Notes under the pieces: model-generated
The model's database searches: none
Seen by the model: only the letters and a program-made list of their open reading frames with translations
What the model was told of the DNA's origin: nothing
Assembly (NCBI GenBank): GCA_029718625.1
Contig: CM056391.1
Coordinates: 23,846,305 to 23,910,304 of the forward strand
Length of the DNA stretch: 64,000 nt
Direction of reading: 5' to 3'
Origin: Synaphobranchus kaupii
Lineage: Eukaryota; Chordata; Actinopteri; Anguilliformes; Synaphobranchidae
Made by a program: the position numbers and the translations under genes
Shown: positions 60,847-64,000 of the stretch, in pieces
How the letters are laid out: every line of letters begins with the position of its first letter
Position numbering within the stretch: the first letter of the stretch is position 1

Positions 60847-63800
60847 TGGGCTGGGGGAAAGGCAAGTTGAGGACAAGACGAGGATGCAAGGTGCAGAGCA
60901 GAAATTTAGCTACATCTGAGGACAGGTGCGTTATGACTGGACCGATGTCTTGATCAATCTCGTAGCACGGATTGCAAGTTCTATTGCCTCCAGCGTTTGT
61001 GCTTATCTGGTAGAACAACAAATCTAAATGTGTAATTTTGTAATGACAGTCTTTTGTAACTACCAATATGTAGCAGTACTGAGCTTCACTCAAAGCTGGA
61101 ATCCAAGTTACGGCTGGCTTCTTTCTCAGCCACAGTGGTTGTGTTCCCATTTCGAAACCCTCCTAAGAGTGCGGACCCCGCTGATTCTGGCCTGGATTCC
61201 AACCAGTTCCAGGTCAGAGTCACAAATTGCTGTCAACTTTGCTGGAACAAGGTTGTGTGTTCCCTCAAGATTCCAGGTGCAGAACGTATCTGTGTGGTCC
61301 TGGAGCTTTCTGATGATGAAAAAGGGGACGTGTGTGTCAGCACACGATAAAATTAAAAACTGCAGCATTCCATGGCAGCGAAAGCACTTCCTTCTCTGTT
61401 TGACACGATGAGCTGCTCGCACTGCGGTGAAATTAATGGGATTTTTGCTTAGCCATTGTCGTCTTCGAATAGAATACCTTCTAAAGGGAGCACAAGGAGA
61501 CAACCCGGTTACATTAAAGGGAGACCGCTGGAAAATTGAAAGCTGCCGGAGGTAAATTAAGGACATCACATATATCAGGTGTCTGGGCCAGAACTGTGAG
61601 AACAATGAGCTCTGTGTGGGCCCGCCGGCTCGAGTCACTGCGTTTTTTTTTGTTTCCGCACTAAAACTTCCAGCATGCCTTGTGCTCGCAGTCCCACACC
61701 ACATTCACAGAGGGGAGCCAGTGGGATGTGCCGAGGCTAAATTACAGACTGCTACTCTACTCGCGCAGAGTTAGAACACGATCGGATTGATGCTGGACGC
61801 CTTGGTCAGCTGCAACCCCTGGTGGCCATGACGGCCGAGGAAGGAAAGGGCAAATTGGGAACCCTCGAATTTGCAGGTCGCCTGACCAAAAAAAGCAACA
61901 TTGCCCCTGGCAATTATGGGCCATGATTAGAAGCTCTAGTCTGAGTCAGTGTCTTATTTTTTGTGGCTTCACCAGACCAGACATTGCTCATGCTACCTCT
62001 TTTTGCAAAACTTTAAAAAGCAACAACAGTTTCCTTGCATTATAATGATCCTCACCAAATCCACCTCTGCACATTATTGCCTTTGCCGCTAAAGCCCCTG
62101 TTGTAGGACTTCAGCTGTCAATCTGGTCCATAGCTGTTATTGCTCCTCGGCCAAATTGCACATCAAATCAATTTCACGATGAGGAAACACAGGAGCAGGG
62201 CTCTGTACTTTATAATGGGAACACTGCTTGCCGTGCATGCAAGAGGTAGAGAAATTACCAGTGGAGTGCAAGCATCAAGGAGTCAAATTACAGCCTCCCC
62301 GACCACAAGCAGTCAGCAAGGGTGTCCACATGATGAAGGAGACAATACCACTGCTGGAAGGAAGATGTGCTGTGGGTAGACCAGAACTGTTTAAAAAAAA
62401 CCAAACAGTATGCATTAAGATTTATTTCTGTCATAAATTCTTGGTAACGCAACACTTTTGGGTTGACCCGTTGTCAGGTGCCGGTCCAGTTTTGCCACAG
62501 TCATATAGGCTAAACTTTCTTTTTGATTCCCCCTCCTACACCCAAGAAAACCGAACTAGCCCTCACCTGTTGTGTTAACTTGGGATGCTGCAGCTAGGGC
62601 GTGTTGATACAGGGGTGGGGTGACTCAGGCAACATTCCTGAGCCTGAGTGGCAGGGGCCCAGGAATGCAAGCGACGGAGTTTAACCTCCATTTCTCCGTC
62701 CCCTCAGGGCCGTCAGATGTGCAATCAATCAATGGCGTCATTTTGAGGGCAAAAAATGATCTTTTCTAAAGTTAATGCAGTATTTGGATAGCTTATTCTG
62801 AAGTCAGTCAGCAGAAATCTTGATTAATTACCAGTATTTTTGGCATCTGTTTTTTTTATATCAGTGTAAACACACAAACTCTTTATAAACTTTGTTTTGG
62901 AAAGGGTATTCCGCTGTGAAAATCCTAGTTTTTTTTTTTCTTTAGGAGAAAGAAAACTCAGGCTGTCCTTTTTATTCCCCTTCTCCTTTGCCTCCCCCTC
63001 TTTCTCGGTATGTGTAATAAATCTCTACAGAGGAATAAAAACCAATTTAAGTTAAATAACAGCCATTCCAACAGGAAAATTGCAGATTTTCAAACATTAC
63101 TGGGCTAGCCCTTGCATTTTTGGCAGGGATTACCCCACACCGATAGCAACTCATTTATTTTTCCAGCTTATTTTCTTCCAGATAGCGCTGAGCCGAGTGC
63201 CGGCCTCCTCCATGCTAACCTTGCACTCCAGTTTGCTTAGATGTGCCTGCCGAGGGGCTGGCTAATCTGCATGCTCTGCTCTAATTGGCTGAGGTGGAGT
63301 CAGCGGCAAATGCATTGGCCAAACAAATGACTCAAGGCGCATGGGCACGAGTAGACTGTCAATCACGCACAGCCAACTTTTCACCCGAAACTTTCACTGG
63401 CGACATGAACAGCTTAAATATTGTTTCAGTTTATTTATCTTCATTTGAAAAAGAAAGGATCTTCTCAATTCTTAACATGTGTGCACAGCATATTGCTATT
63501 TTGAACCACGGTATTATGTCTGAGTGGCATTATTGTTAAGGAAAATTAAATAACAGAGGAAAGAAACAGGGAATATTCATTTAAAGTTTGCTCTCTTAGA
63601 CTCACAAATTGGCAGTGACTCCTTTCATTGAATGTACCCAGATGGTGAATTTGAAGCAAACAGTAAATGCTTGAAAGAAAACCTTATTATCATTACTATC
63701 TCTTATTTCTTACTGGAAAATATGTTCAGAGCTACACTCTTGTTGCAGCTTGTTCCAGACCATTAAGATGATATGGACAATAATCCCACACTGACAGCAC

Positions 63801-64000
63801 ATCTGAGCAGAAAAGCTAGGGGAAGCCGCCTTAGAAGAAGGTTAATATTAACGATAATATTATATAGTGCCTTTCTTATCAGGGTGAACCGCCACCAAAG
63901 TGTCACAAAGGAGAGCTGTCTAAAAAAATAACAGGGAAAGTGTTTGATATACCGCACCAGCCTTTGATAAATCAGCTGTTAGGACCATGTGCCTGCTGCA
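60847..64000 (+). other. creb3l1: creb3l1 intron 1, distal part (to window end)
   Basis: Less AT-rich than most of the window, especially 61080-61900 and 63060-63400. It may contain regulatory elements, but none was identified and no creb3l1 exon 2 was seen. The long minus-strand ORF at 61126-61704 has no known domain. Confidence 0.45.

Noticed and set aside
60436..61150. Ser/Leu-rich minus-strand ORFs of 146 and 187 codons
   Set aside because: Created by the GA compound repeat at 60608-60846; flanking parts show no motif.

Overview
This window looks like a ray-finned (teleost) fish chromosome. It is AT-rich, eukaryotic and repeat-laden, with CA/GA microsatellites, Tc1/mariner-type and piggyBac-like DNA transposons, a sushi-type chromovirus LTR retrotransposon, a 5S rRNA-derived SINE, tRNA-derived SINEs and a LINE-2-like 3' end. 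Nothing indicates a prokaryote, and almost all short ORFs are chance or lie inside repeats.

Only one host coding exon can be supported. At 54652-54753 (+) there is a first coding exon whose 34 residues match the start of CREB3L1 (OASIS), an ER-membrane bZIP transcription factor. It ends at a GTACGT splice donor. I read 54259-54651 as promoter/5'UTR and everything from 54754 to the window end as intron 1 (at least 9.2 kb). The ~54 kb upstream is an intergenic repeat field.

Layout. 1-1213: AT-rich, empty. 1214-1500: small MITE. 1632-8047: complete but dead Ty3/gypsy chromovirus (sushi group) with ~1.07 kb LTRs, a CAACC target duplication, a self-priming primer-binding site, a textbook -1 frameshift signal between gag and pol, and a C-terminal chromodomain. 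8934-9922: Tc1 remnant split by a piggyBac-like MITE (9001-9535). 11840-12133: tRNA-type SINE. 12326-16497: two head-to-tail, nearly identical copies of a DD35E Tc1/IS630-like transposon sharing one right terminus, each with the same dead transposase containing a probable 123-bp intron. 17197-18410: internally deleted relative in the opposite orientation. 23067-23829: probable MITE. 29866-30412: Tc1-like element on the minus strand next to a long CA repeat. 30545-31064: LINE-2-like 3' end. 34025-34494: 5S-derived SINE (minus). 36978-37076 and 41430-41580: hairpin-type MITEs. 47319-48837: second, older gypsy pol fragment. 48838-49931: ~1.1 kb inverted repeat with ~320-bp arms. 49916-51049: LTR-like segment. 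54111-54258: GA tract just upstream of creb3l1. 58350-58515: tRNA-like SINE. 60608-60846: GA-rich repeat in intron 1.

The most informative biology is in the mobile elements. The LTR element still displays its self-priming duplex and frameshift cassette although its reading frames are broken by at least six lesions. The tandem Tc1-like pair shows how a dead transposon was duplicated at a TA dinucleotide. The minus-strand derivative at 17.2-18.4 kb appears to have arisen by deletion between GGAGGAG-rich coding segments. All identifications come from reading the sequence and remembered family features. No database search was run.
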